64,000 bases of DNA. It comes from Bilabrum cf. latius (lineage: Eukaryota; Bigyra: Bicosoecida; Bigyra; Bicosoecida). This document shows, one piece after another, positions 48,596 to 59,867 of this stretch. Below the pieces are notes generated by a model. It was not told the origin of the DNA. It saw only the letters and a list, made by a program, of their open reading frames with translations, and did no database searches. The stretch is taken from positions 1 through 64,000 of the forward strand of contig OZ237740.1 of the NCBI GenBank assembly GCA_965178125.1. Reading direction: 5' to 3'. Positions within the stretch are counted from its first letter, which is position 1, and every line of letters begins with the position of its first letter. The position numbers were made by a program, and so were the translations under genes.

Positions 48596-51500
48596 TCATT
48601 TGCCAGCACCAGAATCGGACCGCTTCCTTCTCAAGGATGTCCTCAAACCCTCAGACACGCCCACTCGCATTCGAGAACTTCCCCCTGTCGCACGCACACC
48701 ACCCGCAGACTTTGACAGTGAGGTCAACGCATTGGAGCTTCCAAACGACTGCGCGCTTCGCGACACTTGCCGCCTGGGAGCCCCCTTGCCTGCCACACCC
48801 CGAGCGATACCCCGCAACTCCCGTCCAGAACCCCGAGGGGAGGGACCGCCTGCCCCCGGTCTATCCCCTAGCCGAGAGGCGCGCGCTCCTGACTATCCGC
48901 CTGCTATTTTCCGCGCAAACCGGCGCACCTTCAACCGAGCCGCCCGGGCTCCGTGCCCGAGGGCAGATGCGCCAAGCACCTCGCTGCCCGCTGCCAGCGG
49001 CGTCAGTTCCCCCCCATCCTGAACATCAGCTCTCCCGATCCCCGCCTACAAGCTTGGCTCTGATAGCATTAGTACGGAAGATGACATGATTTCCACGCCA
49101 CCACTACCTACCAATCCGCCCATGGAGGCATAGTCAGATGCCTCCATGGCGCCCTGCCTGACAAGAAGCTTGGATCCCACCGGCTGACTGGACGCCCCCC
49201 TACCGCCTGCCACGTCCGACCGCCTGCCATCGCGACCTCCAGATACCGTCGGGCTTGAACTACGACCGGCCTTGCCTACGGCATCAGGGCTGGGCTGCAT
49301 GGCTCCTGCAGCATAGTGCAAGGCAGACTGAGCAAGACCCCCACCGGCGGCATTGGGCCGGTCCCTCCTGCCCTTGAAGCGACTGCTTATACCGGGTAGC
49401 CGCTGGGTGGCAGGGGAGGACTGGCACTGCATCCCCAGGAGAGCAGCGTCGGCAGCCTCCACGGCCTGCCTGGAGAGCTCGCGGGGATCCAGGAGTGGGT
49501 TGACTGACGGTCCCCGCCGGGACTCTGTCCTTCCACCTGGCTGTCCGGCATCTTTCGATCGCTAGGGAGATGACGACGTCAACGTCGAGGGTGAAGCCCT
49601 TTCCAGGCTCCGAGCACTGCCTCCTGGCAGGGCCATCCCCACTCCAGCCCTGCGCACGGTTGCCCCCTCCTTCCCGTCTCGACCCCGGAGGTCACCCGGG
49701 CGGCTCCACTGGCATTGGCTGGAGCTGCCTCCCGATTGGCGCTGTGCCCTGCCCGGCCCCGCCGAGCCGTGTCTTTGTCCGCCCCCTTCCACGGCTACAG
49801 GGGAAGGCTGCGGCTGCCTGGTGCCTCGTGGACAATCTTGCGGCACTTGCAGCGACAGAGCTCCAGCGGCCATGCTGTTGCTGATGCACACTGTGGGCAC
49901 TTGGCCAGTGCTGGAGGAAGCCGCCTTGCTGATTTGACCCACCAGCCTGTTGCTGCTTGGGCTAGCTTTGGCATCGCCTACCTGATCTCGAGCAGGGCTG
50001 CTCCCGTCAGATTTCCGGCCATCGCTGGAGCCAGCTGCAGGCGCTCCGAACCCCTTGCCCTAGCTGGCCTTGGCGCCGCCAACGGCTTTTGACGCCAGTT
50101 TCTTGGCCTTATGCTTTGCCAGCAGCTTGCCAGCGGATATCGCGCATGTGGCGGCCGCTAGAGCAGCAGCTTGCGTGGTGGCCGCGATAGCCGACTTCGA
50201 GGTTGACCCGCGGGAGGAATCAGTGCCGTACAGGGCCCCGCATACGCGCCTGCTCCATCGCAGGAGACCCTCTCGGCTACCCCACTGTGAATGCCCCAGT
50301 CGGCTGAAGCTGCGGCCAGAGCCTCCCGAAGACTCGAGCAAGCCAAAGACAAGGCCTCTGCCCGTGGCGCTGTACACCGCGGGCGGATCAAGTGGGCACG
50401 TGCCCCAGGCGCACACGTGCTCCTGGCCGGGCCGCGGCTCTGACCTGAACCCGAACGGGGCGTGGTAGTCCTTGCAGCCCGGCGGCGGCTACAGGGAGTC
50501 CACCTGGCAGCTATACGGCCTCCTGCCAGTGTACGAGCTGCTCTTGGGGAGCGAGGGCGGGGATGGGGCGCGCGTGGCCCCATCGGGCTCGGGACCAGCC
50601 TGCCCGGGGACGGCGCCGTCAGCCCGCTCCTCCCTTGTCCGCCTCTCCCGGAAGGAGGCGAGCGCCAGGGTGTACCTGTCCACTGCCTCCTGTGGCAGCT
50701 GGGAGCGCAGGGGGAGCCGGGCCCGGCCGCATTCGATGACCTTGTGCGTGGCGAGGTCAGCAGCTGCGGGCTTCGACGCAACCAGCTCCCCCCCAGCATC
50801 TGCAGGAGCCTGCACGAAGTGTGCTGCATACGGGTCGAAGCCCGGGCTGCGAAGGTGTGCTGCTGCATGCAGCCTGCCATATATACGTGTGTGCGACAGC
50901 ATGTTGCAGCTGCACTCGATGGTGAAAGATAGCTGCACGCCCAGCTCCCGCAAGGCACAGACCCGACCGGTTCCGTCCTTATGCCCTTCCCCTTTCCCGC
51001 TAGACTTGCTTTTCACCTGCGCCCACTCCCGACTCACCCTGGAGCGCTCGCCGGGCACGAGCCGCCCAGCGGGGTCTCCGTGCGTCGCGAACGGCGCGAG
51101 AAGCGGCCTGTCCTCTTCTGTGGGGTCCACGAGCCCGGCCGCTCCCGGCGCGTACAGCTCCCCTGCCACGGCCAAGTCCTCTAAAGAAAGCGGCCGCTCC
51201 CCACGTGCCGCCCTACCCTCGTCCAGCTCTGAGTCGTCCCCGCTTCCTGCCGCGCCGTCCTCGTCGTCGTCGTCGTCCGCGTCGCCCCCCTCAGCGGCCT
51301 GGGCGCTCCTGCGACCTCCGGTACTGGACGAGGCCGCAGCGACTGCAGACGACGCGGCGAAGGACGCAGACGCGCCCGCTTTCGAGCTCGGCACCGCACT
51401 GCCGCTAGCTGCCCCAGCTCCTTCTCCCGTGGTGATGCTCCTGTCGTGCAGCTGCCCGTACGGAGTCCCGTAGATGCTCCGCTTGGACGGGAGGCCCTTT

Positions 51501-53020
51501 TTGCTCTTGCCGTACCCGCACGCGTCGGCATTGAATTGCGGCGCATACGTCTGCATCGCACTGGCTAGGAAGAGGCTCCGCCACTCTCGGTGCGGGGTCT
51601 GGGGGTTGGCTATGAAGTAGCACCCGTGCCTTGCGCTGTACCCGTGCAGGTCCAGATAGCACCAAAGACCACCGTGACCGGAGCGAGTGCTGCTGCCCGC
51701 GCCCGGGGAGGGCTCACCGGGAAGAGAGGGGAATGTAGACGCCAGCTGCTTGAGCACGTTCTTGATGGCAAATATGGTGGGGTGCCGGCTGGGCGACGGC
51801 GTGGCGTACTGTCTGTTCAAGTTGCACCCGCGAGTGTCGGTACGGAAGTGGCCGTGGAAGACGCCGTCCGGATTCACCATCGGGACGACCTTGAAAACGA
51901 ACCTTCTCCGCAGTTCCCTAGCGTAGCTGTTCCCCGGCTGCAGCAGGAATGCCAGAAACCCGTGCAGCATGTAGCTAGCAGCCGTCTCCCCGGGGTGCAC
52001 CCGCGCGCTGACGAATACCGCTGGCTTGCCCGCGAACCGGTGGGGCCGTGGCCTTTCCTCAGGGAATAAGCCGCCCTCGATGCGCGGCTCTCTGTCAGAC
52101 TCGGCAGATCGACCATCGGTGGAGGTGATGGTCAGCAGCTCCACCCGCCTGCCTTCCAGCGAGTGCGCAAGAAGCTCCCTGTGGTAGTACACGTCTGCCG
52201 CCGGGTCTCTCCCCTTGCTCCCCTTCTTGCACTTGCCACGCAACCGGCCAGGAGGCGCGACGGGGTCCGCAGAGGACCCAAACGCGTTGTCAATGTTTCT
52301 CAGTAGCCGCTGGCAGTCTGCATAGCTGAACGGATAGAAGTAGGCAAAGTGCACCTCGGCCTCTGGCCCGGCCCCGAACGTGTAATCGAACGAGAGATGC
52401 AGGCACCCAGGCTGTGACACGTCGATGGAGCACCTCTGCTGCAGCCTGCGGCGAGAACATGCGGAGGGGTCGGGGCGACAGAACATCTGTTTTGAATCGA
52501 GAGTGTGCCGGTAGTTCCAGGCATTGTCGTATGGTCCGTGTGGAGCAACATGATTCAAAACCAGGGCTCATCAGGCCCATGATTTGAACCCAGTACGTTT
52601 TGATGGCACATGCATTAACTCGCAGGCACCTCACCTCTCCCAAGTGGGACTGTACGATGGGACCCTGACGAGGGGCCTGAGGTCGCCGTTATACACTTTC
52701 GACATGGCATTCATGTCGATGATTCGAACCCGTATAGTCCTTCCTGGTCTTCCTCCAGAAATAGCGAAATGGTACCACATTCGATACACGGTTTCACATG
52801 ACTGCCCAAAACAATCTGGCCGGATGCCGATTTCAAACACTTCCCGACCCGCTTCGTCCATTGTCCTCCGAGCAGCTCCGATGTTGCCACCATCGAAATC
52901 TCCTCTGAATGTCAGGTCGCCAGTATCAAATATGTAAGTTGAGCCCTTGGATACGCCTGGTGGAGAGTCTGGCGGTGCGGGCAGGGCTGCCACAGCTTTT
53001 CTGTTCCGCTGACTACTCAT
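48596..53020 (-). CDS. AGBL5: Cytosolic carboxypeptidase, CCP5/AGBL5 type, with a very long low-complexity tail
   Basis: CCP5 enzymes remove the branch-point glutamate from polyglutamylated tubulin. Exon 1 (53020 to about 52635) carries the family's N-terminal beta domain, ending YSPTWER; exon 2 continues from about 52567. The exact junction is one base out of phase with the obvious GT-AG choice and stays unresolved. HFAYFYPFSYADCQ precedes the zinc motif VHPGET (51987-51998). NPDGVFHGHFRTDTRGCNLN is CCP5-specific in form, YLDLHGY gives the third zinc ligand, and FTIECSCN holds the catalytic Glu. An acidic Asp/Glu insertion lies near 51,230-51,300. After the enzyme the frame continues about 700 codons through TAG at 50489, 50060, 49562, 49046 and 48893 to TGA 48596, as a Ser/Gly/Arg-rich, probably disordered tail. 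Confidence 0.88.
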
Positions 53021-53383
53021 GGTATCCGGATTGATCCTTGATCACTCTAAAAGACACATGAAAATCGACTGATTAGTCCAGAATATACGCTGCATCGCTG
53101 AAGCTAGGCATTTTACGAAACGGCATCCATTCTGCATCCGGAGCCTAAACTAAATGTGATTTTATATGTGAGGTGTAGTTAGTTTTGGTGGCATACATCG
53201 TTCGCACTCTTTCTGTTGCATCTAGCGCTTAGTCAATCATAACTCCCTCCAGCTAGCTCTGGATACTGTTGAAATAATTAAAACACTTTCTCCATTCATT
53301 CACAGCTTCGCGGAAGCACTGGAAGGAGAGTTTCAGTGCATACTACAAGTAGCAGTTGGACGAGCAGGCACCTCGGATTCGAA
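53021..53383. other. Intergenic, divergent promoter region
   Basis: The 360 bases between the carboxypeptidase start (-) and the rightward genes are AT-rich and hold no open frame that survives. They probably contain both promoters. No clear TATA or initiator element was found. Confidence 0.4.
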
Positions 53384-53767
53384 ATGCCGCGTCGTGCCAG
53401 TGCCCGTGCCCGTGCGGCTAGTAACGCCAGGGCAGCGCGTACAACACAAAGGAATTAGCCCCCTTCAGCGGCTTCATCAGTGAGACGGCATTGTTATTTG
53501 CTCCAGTCTGTTTTGGACATACGTTTCGTGGTGCACGATCACCTTGATACAGCGCCACACGAAACGCAGCTTTCCAAATTATACACCAGCACTTTCTCTG
53601 ATACCAGCAGTACAATCGCCGAAGCGAGTAGACTGCAGTTCGTAGTGCAGCCTTAGCCGCCGCTGCAGCAGCAGCAGCTTCTGCCAGAGCTTCAGGCGAC
53701 CGAGCAAGTCACAGGGAAAGCGGAGTACACCCTAGCAGTCGACGTGTCCAAGTTGTATCTGACATGA
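53384..53767 (+). CDS. Small hypothetical ORF, or 5' exon region of the RING gene (127 codons)
   Basis: From ATG 53384 the frame is open to TGA 53765-53767 if two TAG codons are read as Gln. It starts Arg/Ala-rich (MPRRASARARAASNARAAR) and ends with a Gln-rich segment and a strand-like YTLAVDVSKLYL. Its stop overlaps the RING-gene ATG as ATGA, which is unusual in a eukaryote, so it may be an upstream ORF or part of a spliced 5' exon joined to the RING frame. No homology is recognised. Confidence 0.35.
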
Positions 53768-55473
53768 TTTACGGTGACGACTCGGAGGACTCGGAGGACG
53801 ACGAAGACTACGATCACGGCGGTTGGGGACATTACGGTCCACGATACAATCAGTACTATGAAGAAGAGGAAGATGAGGACGAGGAGGAAGAGGAAGATGA
53901 TCCAGGCCACGGTTTTGTGCATGGTGATATGTTTGATTCGGGTGAAGTTGGACATCGCGGTCCGGGTCGCCCACTTGTGTTTCCAGCCTTCGGGCAAAGC
54001 CTGGCGCGCATGTTTGCGATGAGCATGATGCTTGGGGGAGGGGGGCACGAGGGTGGGGGTATGCAGGGGGCACGCATTCCTCTGGGTATAGGCATTCATG
54101 CGGGCATGTCCATGACAGCGGCCATTCGCGCCTCGATGGAGCATGCGGAGCGCGAGGCAGACCGCCGTGCCGGGGTTAAAGCAGACCTGCGGCAGCACAT
54201 CCAGGAGAAGCCCATGTCCGAGAGCGACTGCAAGGAGCACGGAGAATGCGCCGTGTGCTTTGAGGACTTAAAACCGGGCGAGAGGGCCGTGCAGCTGCCC
54301 TGCGAGCACTGGTACCACAAGAAGTGCATCGACCCGTGGCTGGACAAGAGCGTCACCTGTCCCATGTGCAGAGCACCCATCGATCTGCAGTCCCTCAGGA
54401 AGGCAGGCATGGTTCCAGGCTTCTCCAAAGGAGGGTACGTGGACCTGACTGAGGATGGGGACGGGGAAGGCGGCGGATCAGACGGTCAGCACACGGCAAC
54501 CAGGGTCAGCCCTCAGAGCCTCAGCAGCGCGAGCTCAGCTGGCAGCTCGGCCACACGCCCCCCACAAGTCCCTCGAGCAGCCTCCAGAGTGATCGATCTG
54601 GTGTCTTCGGATGAAGAAGAGGACGGGGAGCAGGGGAGGCAGGGACGGGCTCGTGCAGTTGCTGGGGCTCTACCTGGAGCTCGAGCTCAAGTGCGAGCGC
54701 AATTGCGGGCGGGATCGCGGGCGCGATAGAGAGCTGGCGCTGGTTCTGGAGTTGGCGCCGGTGCTGGCAGTGGCGCCAGGGCTGGAGCTGGTTCTGGAGT
54801 TGGTGCCGGTGCTGGCAGTGGCGCCAGGGCTGGAGCTGGTTCTGGAGTTGGCGCCGGTGCTGGCAGTGGCGCCAGGGCTGGAGCTGGTTCTGGTCAGCTT
54901 GCTGGTTTCCAAAGAAGGGTGCCCCACCGCTGGGATATGAACCAAATGGTCGGCCCATCTGCAGTGCGAGTCGTGGACTTGGATTCACCCTCCCCGCAGC
55001 AAGCTGGGCGGCGGCAGCGGCAGAGCAGGGGAGAAGGGGGCAGGGCCGGAGCAACCGCTGGAGCAGCCAGCAGCCCTGTGGTCGCAAGATCACGGAAGCG
55101 ACCCAGGTCCGAAATGACGATGCCGGTAAGGAGGACGGTCCGTGGGTCAAGAGCGGCCGCTGGCGTCGGGACCGGTGCGGCGCCTGCCAGGCCAGCAGAA
55201 AGGCGGGCCGTTGCAGTGGCTCAGGCGGCCGCTATTCGGGAAGCCCGGGATGGAGCAATTGGCTCGCCCGGCGTGCCATCTGCTCGGAGCTCAGTTAGGC
55301 GTGCATCTAGATAGCCTATCGTGGGTACTGGCGGGGCGCCGCAAGCGCAGCAGCGTACGGGCACTGAAGCACAGGCATCCGTGCGGGCAAGCCTTGGGGA
55401 AATGCTGGTACAGAACCGGGATGAGAGGCAGCGTCGCAAGCGTAGGAGGCGCGAGCGCGAGGAAGCAACGTGA
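53764..55473 (+). CDS. RING-H2 zinc-finger protein, probable E3 ubiquitin ligase (569 aa)
   Basis: From ATG 53764 to TGA 55471-55473 with TAG at 54727 and 55312 read as Gln. An acidic N-terminus (Asp/Glu runs, residues 1-60) precedes a Gly/Met-rich stretch. The RING-H2 domain begins at Cys 162 with CAVC, then PCEHWYHKKC (the two His ligands) and CPMC, giving the C3H2C3 pattern with a Pro and a Trp (DPWL) at the usual E2-contact positions. Downstream lie two VDL-type segments followed by acidic residues (IDLVSSDEEE), resembling SUMO-interacting motifs, so a SUMO-targeted ligase is possible but inferred. A 48-nt tandem repeat and an Arg-rich C-terminus follow. The true start may be upstream if a 5' exon exists. 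Confidence 0.85.
54739..54895 (+). repeat. 48-nt in-frame tandem repeat in the RING gene
   Basis: Just over three copies of a 48-base unit encode Gly/Ala/Ser repeats of 16 residues (GAGSGVGAGAGSGARA). The copies are nearly identical and begin directly after the TAG at 54727, so the first stop of the standard code would cut the protein at the repeat edge. Confidence 0.85.
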
Positions 55474-55666
55474 TAGTAGCGATATCCGGAATCCGGAGGC
55501 TGCGGTAGGCTCTAGCAGACCAAGGGGCGGCCGGCCCAGCTGAAGACCAGGCCTACCCTAGTCTAGCACTCTTGTAAATCCCTGGTTGGCGCACACAAAG
55601 CATCGGAACGGTTTTGCAGACACAATGGATCGTCCAAAAATGGATACAAGGTTCAACTCAGCCGAC

Positions 55667-58600
55667 TCACTGCCCGTCAGTCTTGATTGTGTCCAGCAGC
55701 ACCCGAGCTCTGTCCATTGCCATCCGGCTGCGGTTCAGGTCAATCACGCGGGCCTCCTGCCTATTTGTGATGGGGGAGACCTCATCGATGTCGATGCCCT
55801 CGTGTTGCACCTCGAAAGCCGGACCAGCCGGGCCATTGGGACTGCCGTGTTCTGCCTGTGTCGGCTCTGTGCTTGCTTCTACCGCACCATGCGGTTGCGC
55901 ATACTCGTCCGAAAGCAGACCAACGCTCCTACCTCTGGCAGTCCCAATTATCTCGTCGCCAGAGCCCTGACTGTCTCCATCGTCGTCATTCTCACTTTCA
56001 GACGGTGATCCACCCCATGGCTCCTGCCCCGGAGACCCTGCGGGGATGCCCCGAATCATTTCCGCTGCAATTTCTTTGACGGAGCGGATGGACCCATCCT
56101 AGTAGCTATCCTAGCTGGCATCCTGCACGGATGTATCCAAACTCGCTTCCCCGTCGATAGCGGCAATGCCGGTCGCTGTTTGTGGCTGCATCTCCATGTT
56201 CTTGGCTCCTTCTTCATCGGCGTGACTCTCCTCCGGGTCCACCGACCTGCTCCCAGCCTCGCCCTAATCATCACCAAGTTCGTCATCCGTGGCATCGAGC
56301 TGGCCGCTCTCAGCCGATGCCTCATTCGCTACCACAGCCTCAACGTCGGTGGCATCGCGTTGCCCATCTTCTGCTTCGGTCTCGTCCTCTTCGGCCTGAC
56401 TGTCTGCAGGCGACGCAGGGGCAAACTGCGACCGTGGCTGCTCGTCCTCATCATCACCTTCTTCGCTCTGGTTCTGAACCGCATCCTGATCCCCGTGGTC
56501 ATCGAGCGCAGCCGGATCTTCGCCACATCGGATGCAGCAATTGTCGCCTCGCCGGCACAGAAAGCACGTGAAGCAGCAGCAGGTGAACTCGAAGTCGCAC
56601 TCGCAGCAATCAACAAACACCCGGTTCTTCCAGTTGGGCACGAACTTCGCCACAGCGTCGTCTTCTTTGAACATGCACATGTAGCAGCACGGCTCGTCTC
56701 GCCCGTCCACGTCACCGTCAATCCGGCCACGTGCGCGACTGAGGCTGATCTTGGTGGTGGTCCGCATCCTCTGGTCAGACACCCTGTCCTTGAGGTGCGA
56801 GAGCTGCTGCGAGTAGCTTGAGCCGACTGGCCGCTCGATGTGGGCACCCACCGATCGGTCCGACCCAGCTCCGCGGACGACGTCCATGTTGATCGGAGGG
56901 GGCTTCTGCCGAACTGGACCCGGAACAGGGGCAACAACCGTAGGTTTATCACGAGCCATCCCTGCAGAGGCTGCAGCCGCCAGCGCGCCCGCCCCACCCC
57001 TCTTCGACGTTGCGGCATCGCTGAATTCCCCCTGGACGCCAGACGGACCCTCGGGAACTCGGCCGACTTGGCTGTCGTCAGTCTCGACGGAGGCGACGCT
57101 GCCTCCAGACTCCACGTCTTTGCCCACTACTTTTCCGATGCGATCGGCGGCTGCCATCGCCTGATTCTTTGCTTCGGCGAGCTAGGCTGCATTTCGGTGC
57201 CTGGACCAGCGCAGCGTCTGCCGGGCGCGGATGTGAGGAGGCAGCTGGCCCTGCGCCACCTGCTTAGGCGGCAGCCCGGGAGCCATGGGAGCTTCGAGCA
57301 CTTCGTCAGCCCGACGAGTGCGGTCACCAAGGTCGTTGAACTCCATGGATTCGTCATCGTGGCCGGCCTTGCGCAGGGCACGAATTCGCTTGGCCTGCGC
57401 GTACGCAGACAGCTCATCATCCTCATCCTCGTCGCACGCATCGATCCACCCAATGGGGATCAGCAAACTGCTGCGAGCTCCGAAGGCGAAGTCGACGATA
57501 GCGTTGTCGATGTCTCGCAGCAGGCGCCCGAGCGCCTTGGCTGTGCCAGTGCAGGCTATCTCAGTCTTGGTGAAAGCCGCCAGCCCTGTCCGCAGCCCCA
57601 GTAGCGGGGTCATCCCAAGGAAGATGGCGCACACAAGAGCCAGAAGCGGAGGGGCCGCGCAGATCGAGACCAGGAACACAGGCCACTCCCACACAAAGTA
57701 CCGGATGTAGTCCACGGGTCCCAGTGGCCGCAGGTCCTTCTCCTCCTTCACGGCCTGGGCCATGTCCAGCTCGCCCGCCGCAGCAGTCTGCCGCCGGTCC
57801 AGCACAGGCCAAAACATCTTGGCGGCCTTGTACATGGCAACAAAGGTCGCCATAATGGCAAAGAAGAAGAACCATAGAGCTGTGAATGCAGGAGCCACGA
57901 CCGCGCCCACGGTGGACATGAACACGGCGCTGATGATGGCTGCCGGCAGGTTGGGGTCCCTGTCGTAGCACCCCGGCCCGCACAGGAGGCTGTAGCTGAG
58001 AGGCACCGTGGGAGGCAGTCCGAGCAAGGTCCTTATCAGAATCTCCGCGAGCATCCAGTAGTCCGTGGTGAAATCGACGAGCCCCGCCTGGGTGCCGATG
58101 GGCAGCGGTGGCCTGAAGTCGTTCGTCTCCACGGAGGCTCCGCAGCACCCGGACACCCGAGCCGAAGCTGCGTTGCTGCTGCCCTCGCCGCCCTCGTCGT
58201 TGGCAGGGCTCGGCAGGCCCTTGCCCGTCCCGTAGTCCCTGTCCAGCACCCCGGCGCCATGTAGGTCGTATAGGCCCTCACTCATGTCTGTATTGCAGAG
58301 GATGCCTCCCCGACCCACCCACCTCGGACTCAGAGTCCAGTAGACCACGAATCCGCTCTTGAAGCCGAGGAATAGACCGATAACGGGGAGCAGCAGGCAC
58401 AGCACCAGGGCCACCAAGGGCCACAGGACGGCCAGGAAAGCTGCAGTGACAACCCAGATTGGCTTGCGGCGAATGCTGCGGGCATCCAGTCCGTACTCCT
58501 CGGTTCTCTGCGCGACGTGCATGTAGCCATACACGCACAGTGGCACGAAGAGCAGCACTCCAGTGAGCAGATAGCAGACTGCCTGCAGGGGGCCCAGGAA

Positions 58601-59587
58601 GGCTGCGCAGATCAGGCCTAGCAACATGTCGCAGAGGCGAATTTCGCATGGGATACCCACCCAATCCTAGTCCGAGTACTCGCTGAGCTGGAAGATGATC
58701 TCGTCGGTCAGGAAGTTGTACCACGCTGTCATGTAGGTGCCGGCCTGTGGGACGAAGGGAAAGCAATCGAGAAGATACATAAACACTCAGTGGCAAGTAC
58801 ACCAAAGCGGTAACATAATCAGTTTGCATTGGCTTACACGCCGTATCGGGTCGGAGAATCCACTACAGGCGTAAATCACGTAGTGCACGACTTCTGTGCA
58901 CTAAACCTGCCTTCCGTTCAGGATGGCAAAGTAGGCATGAACGTATGATGTAGCCACTGCAAGCAGAACCATAAATACCACTGTGGCAGGAACCGCGAGG
59001 AGTAGTCCGAACGGCAGGAGCAAGAGGGCGATTAGACGTGCACCCTCGAGCAACCTTGGCGAGACGGACACAGCGAGGCACGCGCGGTCGCAAAGCTTCG
59101 GCAGGGAGACGAGGTATATGCCTAAGCCAAGGACCACTGTGTAGACGAGTATGAATGGAAGCACTAGAGTCCCCTCGACCAATGCGACGGACACTGCTGC
59201 AGCAGAAACGAGCACCTCGCAGCAAACTTCAGCACTCTCCAGCTCCGGAATGTCCAGCTGCGGTGGTCGCTTCTCAAGTTCTTTTTCAATCTACTGCTCT
59301 ATTACAGAATCTTCAAGGTTTTGGGTGTCTCCCATTCCCGCTCGGGAAACTGTGGGTGAGGCAGCAATTCTCTGCGAACCAATGGAATTGGCCTCAGCTC
59401 CCCATTCCAAACCACGATGCGGCGCGCCAGAATCTGGTTCAATTGATTCTTCTCTGGCATATCCATAGTACTGCTTTCGTTCCCGCGTTCCTAGGCGAAA
59501 ATTTGTTGTCATGCCGAGAGACATCGATTGGCTCCACGGGCTAGAAGTTCGCTACAGGGTCGGCGCCGGACGAGCTACATCCTCCAT
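55667..59587 (-). CDS. Large polytopic membrane protein with Cys-rich domain, unknown function (about 1,275 aa)
   Basis: Exon 1 is 59587-58838 and exon 2 is 58744-55667 (intron of 93 nt, phase 0), ending in TGA. Eight in-frame TAG codons are read as Gln (59552, 59291, 58901, about 58670, 57182, 56264, 56111, 56099). A hydrophilic N-terminus of about 120 residues is followed by about nine to eleven hydrophobic segments (59,200-57,400), among them LPFILVYTVVLGLGIYLV and FTALWFFFFAIMATFVAMY. After a charged region comes a compact Cys cluster (about 56,540-56,690) with CCYMCMF, DCCECDFEFTCCCFTC and CCIRCGED, which looks like a metal-binding or palmitoylated module. The tail is acidic. I do not recognise the family; transport or channel function would be guesswork. 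ATG 59587 is the furthest upstream start I traced. Confidence 0.7.
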
Positions 59588-59700
59588 GCTCTGCCCTAGT
59601 CCAGACTCGGAACTTTTCACAGGGCTAGTGCTGAAATCTCCTGTTCCATTCATTGAGCTGACCGCGGGTATCTGTCCGTTGGCGAGGCGAGGCGAGCGCT

Positions 59701-59767
59701 CGACTCGATTCGGTTGCAACCACTGGCAGGATTAAAACCACTGGCAGGTTGCAACCGAATCGCAGTC
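59701..59767. repeat. Long inverted repeat (hairpin) between two minus-strand genes
   Basis: CGATTCGGTTGCAACC at 59706-59721 is exactly matched by its reverse complement at 59747-59762, with a 25-base spacer. The stem extends outward to about 21 pairs with a one-base bulge. ACCACTGGCAGG occurs twice within the same stretch as a direct repeat. It lies 5' of the membrane protein gene and 3' of the second USP, so it could act in RNA processing, be a regulatory palindrome, or be a small non-autonomous element. Confidence 0.8.
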
Positions 59768-59867
59768 GAACCTTCAAAATCAGATTAGATCTATGAAATA
59801 TCGCTATTCCGCAGTTACAGCCATGATACTCAACACTTCACACGTTCAAAATGCGACCATCTGCATA

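Noticed and set aside
54611-54940. Plus-strand frame of Leu/Glu/Val repeats in the RING gene
   Set aside because: It is an out-of-frame reading of the 48-nt Gly/Ala repeat.
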